NCBI GenBank assembly: GCA_021292105.1
Contig: CM037875.1
Coordinates: forward strand, 58,701,908 to 58,765,907
Reading direction: 5' to 3'
Length of the DNA: 64,000 nt
DNA from: Anadara kagoshimensis
Lineage: Eukaryota; Mollusca; Bivalvia; Arcoida; Arcidae
Shown here: piece after piece, positions 25,222 through 37,768 of the stretch
Numbering within the stretch: position 1 is the first letter of the stretch
Layout: every line of letters begins with the position of its first letter
Notes under the pieces: generated by a model
The model's input: the letters and a program-made list of their open reading frames with translations, nothing else
The model's database searches: none
What the model was told of the DNA's origin: nothing
Program-made: the position numbers and the translations under genes

Positions 25222-27223
25222 CTGTACTAAGCTAGCTTGTCTTCTGAAGTAGACCTTTCCCTCCTCATCTTCGTGGAATGGCTGTAGTTTGGCGACTGTA
25301 CCGACTGCATCCTCAGCATTACGAGGATCATCTCCATCCCAAGGTTTTATAACTATTTCTATTATATAAGGCTGTATCAATATTCCCTAGAAGTGACAAG
25401 ATCATTAGACATAAAACATGAAAGAAAGGGATAATATTTAACCAGTATGCAGGGGTTAAAAATTCTTAAAGCTTGACGCCTGGCGGCCTGGGACTAGAAA
25501 ATTGGCAAGCAGGACTTGGCAAAAATTTCACTGAAAAGCCCATCAATCTGAAGTACTCAGAAAACCAATGAATTTTATTTTCGACTGTCCCCTGGTGTCT
25601 TGAAGAAAAAATCTTAAAACATAGCACTGCCGTGCTGTTGTACGGCGTAGTTGGGAAAATGGTGTTGTGGCAAGACAGAATATAACTGAAAAACACATGT
25701 AACAAGCAGATTGCATCAGGCTCCAGTGACGAGTAAAGAAAGTCACAAGACAACACAGATACCAAATATGATAAGGAGAAGCATGTCTGATTAACAGTTG
25801 TGGAATGACAAATATTGATGGGTCATCTATGATGAGGATATCATGGCAGTGTATTACTGTATTGTAAATACTGTCGAAAATATCCTGTAACTGCCTATAG
25901 AAATGATGCATATTGATTAGTGTCTTTCTTCTTGGATTCTGCTGTTAATCAATTTCTGGACTTGATAAAAAAAAAAAAATTGCGGGCTTTTGATTTTCTG
26001 CATCAAAAAGTCCTGGGCTTTAGCTCAACTGAAAAATTTTTCAACCCCTTGTATGTCATACAATAGAAGTTTGTGACAACATAAAATTACACACAGGAAA
26101 GCCATGTGATGAGCATTATGTAACATATGATATCAGCTCTGTTACTGGTGATTGGTGAGGTGTATTTGGCCTTGTTTTGCATCAAGTGTTATTTGTAGAA
26201 TGGTAAAGAGGTATTTTTGTGATAACTATATCATTATAACAAAAAGTGGCAATAACTTGTGATATTTACACATTAATATACCATTTTGACATTACAAGTT
26301 GTAATTTAGGTTAACATACATAATGTATAACATATACCTATATGAATAATATCAAAATGTCAAAGTAAGACTTAAAAATCTTCATGTAAAAATCTACTTA
26401 CATGCTCACATAGACAACAAAACTATGAATTTCATTAAGCAATGTAACATGTAAATATAGAACTTTCCCCCAGCAATCTCTGTGTATGTAAGGGGGCCTT
26501 GGTACCGTGGCCAAGTGATCTAAAGTGTTCATCTACAAATCACAGCACCTCTTACACCCTAGGATTGAATCCTACTTGGGACAGTAACTAGTGTGTGAAA
26601 GTTTGCCATTTCAATTGCTAAAAGTTGGTGGTTTTCTCCAGGCTTTCAGGTCTCTTCAACCATCCAAGAACAAATCTTGATATGGGTTTAAAACACCATT
26701 ACTCCACTCCACTTTATGTAGGTAACACTTACACAATACTGTTCCTGAGCATGATTATCACGGTCACACCAACAATACTGATATGTTCTCAGGGTATGTG
26801 GGCGTTTCCTGTCAAGATCCGAGATAGCAGCATCTTCACTGAAAAATATACACCAAACTTCATGTTATATCAACATTTTGCTTTATCATATAGGTAAACT
26901 CCTTATAGCCTTCAATCTAGTCTTGATTTGAGGAGGTGACCCTGGCTAGCACCATGAATAAATAATGATATAAGGCATCAATAGTGATGTTTTAATATAA
27001 CTATACAGATGTATGTTTCAGGGAAGATGAGTGTTGCCTGCATTTTCAATTGCAATGTTCAAAAAAATTTGTACATTAAATTAAACTAAAAAAGCGTTTT
27101 CTCAAATACCAAAACTGCTCCTCATTTTTTGGTTCCAACAGTTTGTCATAAATTTTGACTTTTGACAAATTCATCATATAGAAATGGAATTTTTATGTGT
27201 TTTTATAATCTTAATTTTACTTA

Positions 27224-27257
<34 letters not shown>

Positions 27258-28039
27258 TATATATATATCACCAGTATTATTTACCTCAGAAAACGTTCAT
27301 ATTCTTCCATACTGTCAGATTCAAGTACTGGTTTGAACCTAACTTTATATCTGTGTCGCTTCACTGGAGGAACATACCGACTAAATACTTCATCGATACT
27401 GGCTACAACATGGTCCTTCTAAAAACATAAATATATAACGATAAACAAGTTGATTTATGACTAAATAAGTAAGCTGGTAGCTGTTATATGCCACAAAAAA
27501 GGTACATTCCACAATTTTTATGCAAACCAATCAATTAATGCTGGTTTTTGATTTTGAAACTGCAAAAGTGAGAAAGGCCATTTAAATCTGTGGCTTTGTT
27601 TGTTGTATTGAAGTACTGTTTGCAGGTCTTGTTAGAAACATATGATTACACGTATGAAAGTTTTCCCTGCGATCTCATGTCAAGAGAACAAATCCATGTT
27701 GTCAGTCATTTTAAATGATCAACATTTCTGTAATCTCATCAGACACAGTCTGTTTTAACAACTAATAATCCTGTACTCTTAAAATTTAAAGATAAGACTT
27801 AAGCTTGTAAAATACAGGCTATAAATAAAGAAGCTTGAAATATGTTCTGTCATGACCAAAGACATCCATCCTACATTCTCTGTAGCAATAAATGTCTGCA
27901 GAATGTACCATGATCAAAATATATTATACATAATGATTCATTTAATCAATTATCTATCTCTAAAAAGTTTGGATAAAACTTATTTGAAACCATAAACTAA
28001 ATTATTTGCACAAATGTGTATATGACTGCTATGTCTTTG

Positions 28040-28106
<67 letters not shown>

Positions 28107-29797
28107 GAAGAGAGAGAGAGAGATGTACCTGAAACCGTGTTAGACATATCCCCTTTGCTTGGCCATTATCTAACATTCCAAGATAACAAGTTCCCCTTTT
28201 CCAGTATTAAGAAAAGCATTGAGTGCTCTACAAATATATGTACAAATATACATGTATAATAAGTTGTCATTGTAACAATTTTTATTCAACAGATATACCA
28301 CTGCAGTAGCTCAGTTGGTAGAGTGCTCATAAGTGGGAGGTCATGGGTTCTACTACAACTGGGTCTGACCCAAGACTTGAAAGTGAGAAGTGACTGTTTG
28401 TTCACCAAGCACTCAGCATACAAAATGAAAGTCATGGTTCTTTTGGATAGGAACTTAAAATAAAGGAGGTCCGTGTCATGGTAGGTGTGGCATGGTAAAG
28501 AATCCGGCTGTATAATGCCATCAGCGCAACACATAGTCAAAATTTCTGCACCTATAGCTGGCGACATCTCGATATAAGTGAAATATTCTTCACTGGGACA
28601 TTAAACACTCTTACTCAAATACTATTCAAAAGATACATTATTTAAATTCAAATTACAGAACTTCATAAAAAACAAGTTATCAATAAAGAGGGATCCATGG
28701 GCTGTGTCAATCACCTGACAACCTGTTCAATATCTTTTGCAATGGACAATTTTCATTAATTAAAGTAAAGTAATAATCAAATTCCATTTGACGTAAATGT
28801 GAAAAATCTAAATAATCTACAATCTCGTTACTACTGTATGTTCATTGCAGAAGATTTTTAAATATATTACCAGGTAGACGCTAATGTTTCCTCATTTGGG
28901 ACTTTAGATGAAAACTGAATACTACTTAAACTATGGATTTACCTTTAAAATACCTAAGGCCTACTAAGAATTGTATAATCAAACAAAATTTAACTTTGTA
29001 TGCCCCTTTACAGTTTCCCCATTTTTAGTCCCCATACCAAGGTTTGTGCAAATCAAACACAATTTTTCCTAAGGATGTTACATCTAAACAGGTCAAGCTA
29101 TTGTATATTCCATAACTAATCTCAAACAATTTACAATGTACACATTATTAAAACTGAATTTATTTATATATCATGCAGTCACAGATTATCAAAAAGTTGT
29201 TGAAACAAAATACTCGTGACAATTAATAGTACATGATAAAAATTAGTAACTATAATGGACAGTGCATAGTTCCAAATTGTGTCCAATATGAATTGTATTG
29301 AGCCAAAAAAAGGGGTGATACATACTGAAGAGTGTAACATCCAATGAATCTACAGCTAGGTGTCATGATATACCCATACCCAGGATCCTCCACTGTGTGG
29401 ACATTTTTCTGCTTCAGGAAAAGGCCAAAAAACAATGCAACTGCCGTTCAAAAGCAATTTAAACATTTAATTAGGATTATTTAATTGTAAATCAAAACAT
29501 CTTCAATATTTTTCCATCATCAACAATATTTTAAATTTTCTCCAATTTTACAATAGTATTTTTAATGATTTCTCATATAATACATGACACTGTATTTTCT
29601 TTTTTTGGATTAATACATTACCTTGAGACAGCTCTTCTTGATGCTTTTTCATCATGTTTCTCATGTGTCCAAGGTGGCAGTTCTTCAACACTTATACTTC
29701 TATGACCTTTGAACTCATGATACATGTCTTCCTCAAAAGGCACAATATTACCCCTGACATAGTAGCGCATACTATTTGCATTGGGCTTGGATGCCAT
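25222..29797 (-). CDS. Schlafen AlbA_2-domain protein (SLFNL1-like), 3' end not found
   Basis: Exons in transcript order: 29797-29622, 28227-28129, 27418-27285, 26838-26733, 25386-25222. Exon 1 starts at an ATG and encodes YHEFKGHRSI, the opening strand of AlbA_2. Exon 2 encodes ALNAFLNTGKG and then, in another frame, TCYLGMLDNGQAKG, the domain core. Exon 3 begins KDHVVASIDEVFSRYVPPV; exon 4 contains HTLRTYQYCWCDRD; exon 5 ends with HEDEEGKVYFRRQASLVQ, the typical end of this domain. Exon 2 is 99 nt, but 100 are needed to keep phase; the missing base maps to a GGGG run. All other junctions agree in phase. AlbA_2 domains occur in Schlafen family proteins, some of which bind or cleave RNA; the job here is unknown. 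A last exon is expected below 25222 and was not identified. Functional status depends on whether the frameshift is real. Confidence 0.75.
25446..26058. mobile_element. MITE-like repeat in an AlbA_2 gene intron
   Basis: Left end GCAGGGGTTAAAAATT; right end AATTTTTCAACCCCTTG is its approximate complement. About 610 bp, with no frame recognised. Confidence 0.5.
26497..26715 (+). mobile_element. tRNA-Leu/Ser-like SINE in an AlbA_2 gene intron
   Basis: Head ACCGTGGCCAAGTGATCTAA and GGATTGAATCCTACTTGGG, then a body ending AACACCATTACTCCACTCCA. It abuts the exon at 26838-26733. Confidence 0.6.
27223..27268. repeat. AT microsatellite
   Basis: TA dinucleotide run in an AlbA_2 gene intron. Confidence 0.9.
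28042..28122. repeat. GA microsatellite adjoining the AlbA_2 core exon
   Basis: About 80 bp of GA (CT on the coding strand) beginning about 6 nt downstream of the donor of the exon 28227-28129. Confidence 0.95.
28129..28227 (-). CDS. AlbA_2 core exon with 1-bp frameshift
   Basis: The acceptor TTTGTAG and donor CAG/GTACAT are both good. The first frame gives ALNAFLNTGKG, continuing correctly from exon 1. The frame that gives TCYLGMLDNG through to the final CAG continues correctly into the next exon. The two frames meet at a run of four G (minus strand), where a fifth G would join them and restore the expected GKGGT. This is either a homopolymer sequencing error or a null allele. A long CT tract (28042-28122 as GA on the plus strand) begins about 6 nt inside the downstream intron. 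Confidence 0.8.
28299..28615 (+). mobile_element. tRNA-derived SINE with conserved tail
   Basis: A-box TAGCTCAGTTGGTAGAGTGC, B-box-like GGGTTCTACTACA, body with CAAAATGAAAGTCA, and tail with TATAGCTGGCGACATCTCGA and CTGGGACATTAAAC. It lies in an AlbA_2 gene intron just upstream of its core exon. Confidence 0.8.
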
Positions 29798-30128
29798 ATC
29801 TTTAACTAACAGGAATTGTTTGAAATACTCTCAATAAGTTTAAAACACATTGAGTCTCTTACTATAATAACTTAGGTTTCTACAATCATTCAAGTATCAG
29901 AACAGACATGGTGCTGATTGGTCTGCAGCTGTATTTTATTAGACAAAACCTGTTTTTGTAAAAAAAAAAAAATAAAAAAAAAATCAGTTTGTTGTATTGC
30001 CATACAAAATAATATTGATAGGTGAAAAAATAATGTGGGAATTTTTTTTATTCAATTTAAGGGTCAGATTAAAGTTTGGACATTACTTTACAGTAAAGTG
30101 GTCATTTTAGTGCTGAAAAGGGTTGACC

Positions 30129-30311
30129 TACAGTCAAACCTGTCTATAAAGGCCACCAAAGGGAACCAGTAAAAGTGGCCTTTATGGGCAGATGGCCTTT
30201 ATATACAGGTTCAAATAATATGAAGAAAAAACAATTGAGATACAATTCTACTGGCCTTTATAAGCAGTTGGTCCTTATATAGATGTTGTCTTTAAGGCAG
30301 GTTGGACTGTA
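30129..30311. mobile_element. MITE, TACAGTCAAACCTG ends
   Basis: Left end TACAGTCAAACCTGTCTATA and right end the complement of TACAGTCCAACCTGCC. The interior repeats GGCCTTTATA motifs. No coding capacity. Confidence 0.7.
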
Positions 30312-30689
30312 TATAAAATTTATTCCAATGAAGAATTCTCTTGATAGTTTTGGGAAGGTCTCTTTGTCAAGTGCCACTTTGGCCACATTTGAATATTTTT
30401 CCCCCTTTCCACTTGTTTCTACTTCATGTAGTTCATACTATACTCCGATGTATTAGTGAAAAAGAGTAATATATATCTGTCAATCTGCGCCTGTGGATCA
30501 TATACAATAATCGGGAAAACTCGTTAAAGGTTAGGAAAATTGTGTATTAGGTCCTCCTTTATACATGATTTTCCCGACCTACACTATATACTATCTGGTG
30601 TTATTATTTGCAACGAGCCCAAGTAATAATACTTAAATTAGTATTGAAGTGACCAGAACTGAAAAAACTTTTATATCTAGGACGGAGAT

Positions 30690-30750
30690 TGAACCCGCGA
30701 CCTTTTGCTCAGAGTCAGATTTGCTACCACTGAGCTACCCAGGATTACCG
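30690..30750 (-). mobile_element. tRNA-derived SINE head
   Basis: Minus strand TGGGTAGCTCAGTGGTAGCA and GGTTCAATCTCC. No clean cloverleaf ends. Confidence 0.55.
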
Positions 30751-32287
30751 CTCTAGGGAGTGTAAATTACACTGCAATATTATTACCAAGATGGTTTGTG
30801 CAGTAAGCAACTAAGGCACCCCTAGACTAAACTGGATTGTCCAGAGAAAACCACTGACCTTCAGCAAGCATTATATCTACATCTACATATTATGTTGCTC
30901 CATCAAAGTTTGATGATTATGCATTGGCATGAACAGATCAAAAAAAAATTTTTTTTTATAATATATTTAAATACTTAATAAAAATAATATTAAAAAATAA
31001 ATTTACAAATAAGTATATATTTACAATTATGAACTGATTTTAGAAAGTATTTTGAACTGATCCAACGATGAAGCCAAAACAATATTACGGTAGGTGGTAA
31101 GGAATTCCATATGATGACTGTCTGTGGGAAAAAGCTGTATTTGAAATAATCTGTATGAGGACTATACTGCTGGTATTGGTACTGGTGTGAATGCCGAGAG
31201 TGTCTAGGTATACAAACTGGTGTGAGAAATGTTTCTGGATTGATATCAACATAATTGTGGATAATTTAGGCGGATGTTATTACCACATATTTTTTATACC
31301 CGTATAACCATAGGCATGCAACTTCATGCATTGATTAACGATAGGATTAAATAGTCCACTTTTGAATTAGAACAAAATTTTATTGATATTTTTCCAAAAA
31401 GTTGCTGTCTAAATGCTTGATGTTCTTTTTTTGATCGTGTGAACTGCAAAAAACGATCTGAACGCAAGACGACCGCAAAATGGCGGATCTAAAAACCGTA
31501 TTTACATTTTTTATCAAAATAATCTATTATTTGACCCAAATATGAGAAGTTTCTATTAAATATACTTTAATTATCACTAAATTGATGTATTTATAAACAA
31601 TCATAAAGTTATAAAGCCCATGTACATGTATACTATAACATACAGGTATAAAATATGTGGTAATAACACATTTGTTATCGACACGTACAGGGCAATAACC
31701 ACTTCGATATATTTATCTCTCATTACAACTCTCCCTCTTATAGAGTACTCCGAATTGGGTGTGCTGCTAGTTAAAAGTAAGAGTAAAAGAATAATAGTGC
31801 GAAAATTTTCTAAAGTTTGAAAACGACGGTGGGTTAAAAAATAGTCTCACATATACATGTCCCAATAAAACGGGTGCCCCGTGTCGTTTATCATTTTTGA
31901 ACTAGTGTATGTGAAACAGGGAAAAATGTTAAATGTTTAGACTAGGACCTCAAACTAAGCTTACCAGAACAAAACTATAATTAAGATGCTCAATTCTACT
32001 TTCGTTTTCAATTCCCGCCAGTAAATGCAATTTCAAGATTTGTCAGGTAACCGATGTCCTAAATGTCATCTAAATACGTTTTATTTAATTTTAATATAAT
32101 TTAATCACATATTATTCAGAAAAAAATCAAACGCGTATTAGTTACATTTAAATGAAAGCTTAGGTTAAAATATTATGAAATTTTCTTTTGTTCGTTTTGG
32201 TTTATTATGGAATCTTCTAATCTGTTAAATGAAGAAAGGGAGACAATTCACTCTCACTGCAGATGGTATTAATGCTAAGTAAAGAAG

Positions 32288-35047
32288 ATGGCAGGTAGTT
32301 TAGACAACGCGAATCCCGTTGTTTATGAGCAATCTAAAGAAAGATTAGTACTGCCAGAAGAAGAAGATGATGATTGTGTCGACAAAATAGATGGAAGAGA
32401 AGTGTTTGGTAATAAATTCAGTCTGTTGTTATGCTGGCTGTGGTTAACCAGTTAACAGTCTCTCTCTCTCTCTCAATTATCTTAGCCACTATAATGCTAA
32501 AAAGTATGATTGAGCAATGTTCAAAGATCAGTATCTTCAATCAGTTGAAGGAGGATATAACCCAGAAGATGTTGAAGTAAATCTCCAGCATTGTAGACCA
32601 TTTTGCCTCATACTCATAATGATATAAAGTATCGCAAAATTTTCACCCCACAGAAATAATCCCCCTTACAATATATTATTAGAACCTTACATCGGTAACA
32701 GGTAATATGGTAGTTTTGGGGGGAAATAGGTTACAAAAAGAAGATAACCAAAAATGTTTGCACTAATCTGGACAATTGCACTGACACCACAACATCATGA
32801 TTGCAATGTCTGGATTGAGATCAACAGATATTTGTCTATTACTGAAATGTAATTAAAAGTTATAATAATATATATGTAGTCTTATTTGTTGTCTGATGTA
32901 TGTGAAATATCAATTTAATGTATTTTAGATTTAATTAGGAATATCAATGATCCAGAACATCCGCTGACATTAGAAGAACTAAATGTAGTAGAACTTGAGA
33001 AAGTAAATGTAAGTCAGACTTCAGAGGTGATAGTGTGAGAAGGTTTGTCTGTTCAATTACCAAAGGTCAGGGGTTTTCTCTAAGCACTCCAAACTCCTCC
33101 ATCATCGCAGAACTGACTGCAAAGATATGTGAAAGAATCTTGAATGGTCTTTGGGCATAAAAAACACTGTGCACTATTTTTCTTAGGCCAGTTTTTTTCT
33201 TCTTTTTTTTTTTTTTTTTTTGGCTATAAAAAGATCCCTCACAACTCGGAGGATCTTTCAAATTTATGGCACTTGCAATGAGATGACATGTCTCTGGATG
33301 CACACTACAGACAATGAGATTCACCAATGATTGATGGACCAAAAACATGTTGTTTGACTGAAATATGGTCTAAAGTTTTACATCTAAAACAAAGTATAAA
33401 ATTAATGTTAAATAACCTGTCTAGCAGTGAATGTAAGCTGTTTCCCTGACTAAATAACAGTTGCTGAGTTATAAACCAGAAATGAAAATGAAATAAAAAA
33501 AATCCACTTTACATGAATCGTTATAACTTTTTACATGTAATTGAAATTTTGCATTAATAATTAAATTTTTCCCTTATAGAAATGGCTAGTTCAATCATTG
33601 CCGTGCACAAATTTCTTCACTATCAAGAGACGTTTTTATAGAATGTTTTCTAGAGTTGAGAGATTATTTAATGATTGATTTTTTTAGTCATTCATCAAGC
33701 TAAAGAATGTTAAAGGTGGCATGATACATGTACCTTGATGAAAGATTGCAAAAGAAACATGAGGCCACGACGTTAGCCTAATGGATAAGATGTCAGTATA
33801 CAAATCCAGGGGCTCTCACAGTTGTGAGTACGAGTCCCACTCAGACCACATGTAGGAAAGTGAATTTTCCTTGCCGTTGGTCTTTACTGGTTCACCAGTG
33901 TCAGTATAATGTGACTGGGGGATTGGTACACTTGTTTCCAGGGTACTGACTCAGTGAGCTAGCACCTTAAGGTCACCTGGATCAGTCAGAGAAAAGAGGT
34001 TCATATAGAGAGTGTTATTTTATAATTTAGATTGTAAATATTTGATATATTCTGGTTTTGTAGGTTGATGATGATGACAATAGAGTGTCTATTGAATTTA
34101 CTCCCACAATTCCACACTGTAGTATGGCCACACTGATTGGTTTATCTATTAGAGTTAAATTACTGAGATCTTTACCAACAAGATTCAAGGTATGGGAAAT
34201 ATTAGCAGAAAATTATTCAAGCTGACCTTTATTTATAAAGTAAATTTAAATCGTATTTTTTTTTTATATTTCTCTTACTTTGTATGGTGAAGGATTTCAC
34301 CCTTGTATAATGTGATACCCCATTATGTTTGTGCAGAATGATTGTTTCTTGGAGTTTTTCTTGTAGCAATAATATTATTACAGAATTTGCAGCATAAACT
34401 TTTTCCATAACATATTGCACAAATGTTAAGTGTATTGATCACACCACTGTATCAATATTTGTCATAGTACTTAACATTGAAGTAATAATTATTTCAGACA
34501 GGCAACAGACAAGGTCAGTGTATATATAGTAGTAAAGTTTTGTAGGCAATCTTCACTTATTGTAAGATATAGGATTTAATTGTCTGAAACAGAGGGTTTA
34601 CAAGATTGGACAAATATTGTTAGCATTTTAATGATTCAAATATGGTAACTAATATGATATTAATACAGATAAAACTTGCGACATTTGACATTTATTTGAA
34701 TCACCATACATTAATACACAAAGCTTAGTACTTAAATATATGTAATATTTTATGTACAGGTATACGATATTCTTTAATTACAGGTAGATGTATCTATTTC
34801 ACCTGGAACTCACAATTCAGAAGCAGCAGGTAAATCAACATGATCACTCTTCCATCTTCTTCACCGTCTTCCTGATTAATCTGTAGTACAAGTCCACTAC
34901 GTCATATACATATGTGTCATGCATGAGTAACAGGAAAGAAAAAATGCAGAGTCGGAACGTGGATGGACCGTGGATTGAACCTTCACCCTCCTGCACTATA
35001 GACAAATGCTCTACCACTGAGCTACCCAGACTCACACATTTCTCCCT

Positions 35048-35081
<34 letters not shown>

Positions 35082-36812
35082 TCAACTCCCTTACCACCAA
35101 GTTCCATCCTGAGACTAACCTCTTGGTTGGCCACTTCCCAGGGTCGGATGAGTCCCCAAATATAAATGTAACAGGAAAGAGAAAAAATGCAGGGTCAGAC
35201 CAGGGATCGAACCCGGGACCTCCCGCACTATAGGTGAATGATCTACCACTGAGCTACCCAGGCAGCCACACATGTACATGTGCCAGTATTGTCACCATCC
35301 GAATGATGACAGCAAAAGTATGGTTTTTCCTGTTTTACATGTTTTTTTTAAATAAATATATCTCAAATTATACAGCCACAATTGATACAAACACTACAGA
35401 TTTGAAAAGCTGAATATCTTGCGAGAATAATTGTGTATATTACATTTATTTATTTTGGGAAACACAGGGGGTAAAATAGGGCCCTTATCATACCAACTCC
35501 TGTGTGAAGATATATGGAATTTAAATGAGATTGATTTAGAGTATTGATATTACATGTTGATGGACATTTTGCAGGTTTTATTGAAAAAATTGCCACAGAA
35601 ATATATTTGACCAATGTCATAAATTAATACCGTATGTGAGCAGGAAAGCTACACATGTATGCAGAAAATGACAGATTTTGTAAAAGTGTGTGTGATATAT
35701 ACATATATCTGGTAGTTTTAAACAGCAAAAAAGAAAAAAAAGTTACCTTTCAAGCCTAGAAATTGAAGTGAAATTATGTAATGTCATTATGGGACTTCAT
35801 TTATGGCCAATGACTGTAAAGGTCACTAGTCATCAAAAATTTGTCCATAAGTTTCATTCCCCAAAAGATTACATATTTTAAAAAAAGTTGATTATGTAAA
35901 AATTATGTTTTAAATAAATTCTCCATTTTTAAACTGCAAAATATCATCCTACAATGGTAGATAAAACATTGTTGTCTCCCTTTGGTAGTTTGAGAAGTAA
36001 CTGACATTGTGTGCATTTGAAGTTTTTACTTTGTATAAAATCCATTGACTTTACAGCACAATATTAGTCTAACACAAGGCTTTAAAGAAGTAATGGTAAA
36101 AAAGTAGCAACTTTTGTATTGTTGCTGTTTACAATATATCATACAGTCTTGTAGTATGCATTGTAGCACATAGTGTTTTTTTAATTTTTTAATTTTTAAC
36201 CTTAGTTAGTACCTCTGGAATCAGCTGACCACTGCATCATGTGCATTAGCTCAGTTGGAAGAGTGCTCACTCCTTTGGTTAAAGGATGTGGGTTTGAAGA
36301 CTTGAACGTTGGTAGTGACTGTTCTTTCACCAAGCAATCAGCATTACAAAATGAAAGTCAATGTTCTTTTGGATGGGAACTGAAAATAAATGAGGTCCTT
36401 TGTCACAGTAACCTTGTCACGATAAATAACCCTGCTGTGTACATGGTGTAATGTAATCAGGGCAACGCACAGGCAAAATTACTGCACCTTCCTGTATAGC
36501 TGGCAATGTCTTGATATAAGTGAAATATTCTTGACTGGGACATTAAACACCATAACTCAACTTAACTCTGCAATCAGCTGAATTGATTTATTATGATAAA
36601 TATGCTAATTGTATTATCTATGTCTGAACAATGTAATGTATGTGAAGTAAGAATACATTTCTACACACTTTTGTCAAATTATCCAATATTATTTATTTAC
36701 AGTGAATAAACAACTGGCAGATAAAGAACGTGTTGCAGCAGCTCTTGAAAATAGTCATCTATTGGAAGTCGTAAACCAGTGTTTAGCCTCTAGTAAGCTG
36801 CGTTCTGGGTGA
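32288..36812 (+). CDS. CIAO2B: Cytosolic iron-sulfur assembly component 2B (MIP18 family)
   Basis: Exons: 32288-32408, 32929-33008, 34064-34189, 34784-34829, 36703-36812 (TGA at the end), with all phases consistent; product 160 residues (human is 163). The N-terminus has [12 protein letters not shown] and the variable acidic stretch, then [50 protein letters not shown] and [16 protein letters not shown], colinear with the vertebrate protein along its whole length. The conserved reactive Cys in [10 protein letters not shown] is C86. The family acts in the cytosolic Fe-S targeting complex with CIAO1 and MMS19, delivering clusters to nuclear and cytosolic enzymes such as DNA polymerases and helicases. 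Introns hold SINEs and poly-T tracts; the coding sequence is intact. Confidence 0.97.
33758..34005 (+). mobile_element. tRNA-like SINE in a CIAO2B intron
   Basis: Head GAGGCCACGACGTTAGCCTA with GATAAGATGTCAG and B-box-like GAGTACGAGTCCCACT, followed by a non-coding body. Confidence 0.6.
34935..35036 (-). mobile_element. tRNA-derived SINE head
   Basis: Minus strand TAGCTCAGTGGTAGAGCA and GGTTCAATCC; related to 35040-35275 and to 30690-30750. Confidence 0.65.
35040..35275 (-). mobile_element. tRNA-derived SINE with poly-A tail
   Basis: On the minus strand the head has TAGCTCAGTGGTAGATCA (A box) and GGTTCGATCCC (B box); the tail is the poly-T (plus strand) at 35050-35079. Young-looking. A second head lies directly beyond the tail. 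Confidence 0.75.
36236..36560 (+). mobile_element. tRNA-derived SINE with conserved tail
   Basis: Same family as 28299-28615: TTAGCTCAGTTGGAAGAGTG head, CAAAATGAAAGTCA body, TATAGCTGGCAATGTCTTGA tail. It lies in the last CIAO2B intron. Confidence 0.8.
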
Positions 36813-36962
36813 TCTGATATCAGTAAACCTGTGTTTAGTTTATGGTAATGAACCAACACCATATTGACTATAGGCTTATGATGTAGTGTCTATATAGAAA
36901 GACATTTAGCTTCTCTATAGGAGAGAAACATTGCTTGTGCGAAAGCTGACTACCAGTATATA

Positions 36963-37153
36963 TACAGTAAAACCTTGTTATAATGCCCCTCGATAATTTT
37001 GCCACCTCACTTATCGCCACACTTTCTTTAAGTCCCAAAATCCATTTTGTTTATGTTTTTCTATATGAGCCTCCCTCAGTTTATTGCCAAACCCCTTTAT
37101 AATGCCAAAATTTGACTGAACAAATGGTGGCGATGAATCAAGGTTATACTGTA
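36963..37153. mobile_element. MITE, TACAGTAAAACCTTG ends
   Basis: Left end TACAGTAAAACCTTGTTATA and right end AAGGTTATACTGTA, 190 bp, lying just downstream of CIAO2B. Confidence 0.7.
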
Positions 37154-37768
37154 CATGTGTACCTGAAAACATACTTACACTTTTCAATCTGTGACTGGGT
37201 AGAATTAATATAAATGTTAATATTGTGTATAAATGATCAGAATTCATTCATTCAATTTATCAGCGACATTTAATACAGTTTATGTTTTCTGTATTAAATG
37301 TCCCTGAATTTATGAATCATGTTTTTGACTTTTCTTGCTACTTATAATTAAACTTAGCTAATTATGACAAATATAACTAGAACTCTCTTGAGAGCCAAAT
37401 ACCCCCGCCCTCAACATTTAATGTTTTGCCGTGACCTTGGCCTTTACAATATGACCTTGGTTCAAGGTCATGGCACACCTTTAGACCATGAAGATTATTG
37501 AGAAATAAGATATGGCCCGGACACGATTTTACAGACAGACATACAGACATTGGGGATGGGGGTATAATAACAATTCTTCAATGTGAAAAAGCATAAACAG
37601 ATACAGCATAAAGAAATGACAGCTGTTTTTGTGGTATTTAATCACAAAAATATATTACTTGTGTATATAAAATAATCTGTGTGATTGAATGAATCTTCTT
37701 GGTTCCTCTCCAAATTTTATATATATCTTATGCCAGTATTTTATGTCATGAAATATGTATGAACATTT

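Noticed and set aside
25466-25911. Two overlapping minus-strand frames of 99 and 122 residues
   Set aside because: They lie in a MITE-like repeat in an intron, overlap each other in different frames and show no domain.
28041-28259. 72-residue plus-strand frame with Arg-Glu repeats
   Set aside because: Product of the GA microsatellite, antisense to the real AlbA_2 core exon.
34960-35275. Possible tRNA genes
   Set aside because: A and B boxes are good, but acceptor stems do not pair and each is followed by SINE body or tail, so they are SINE heads.
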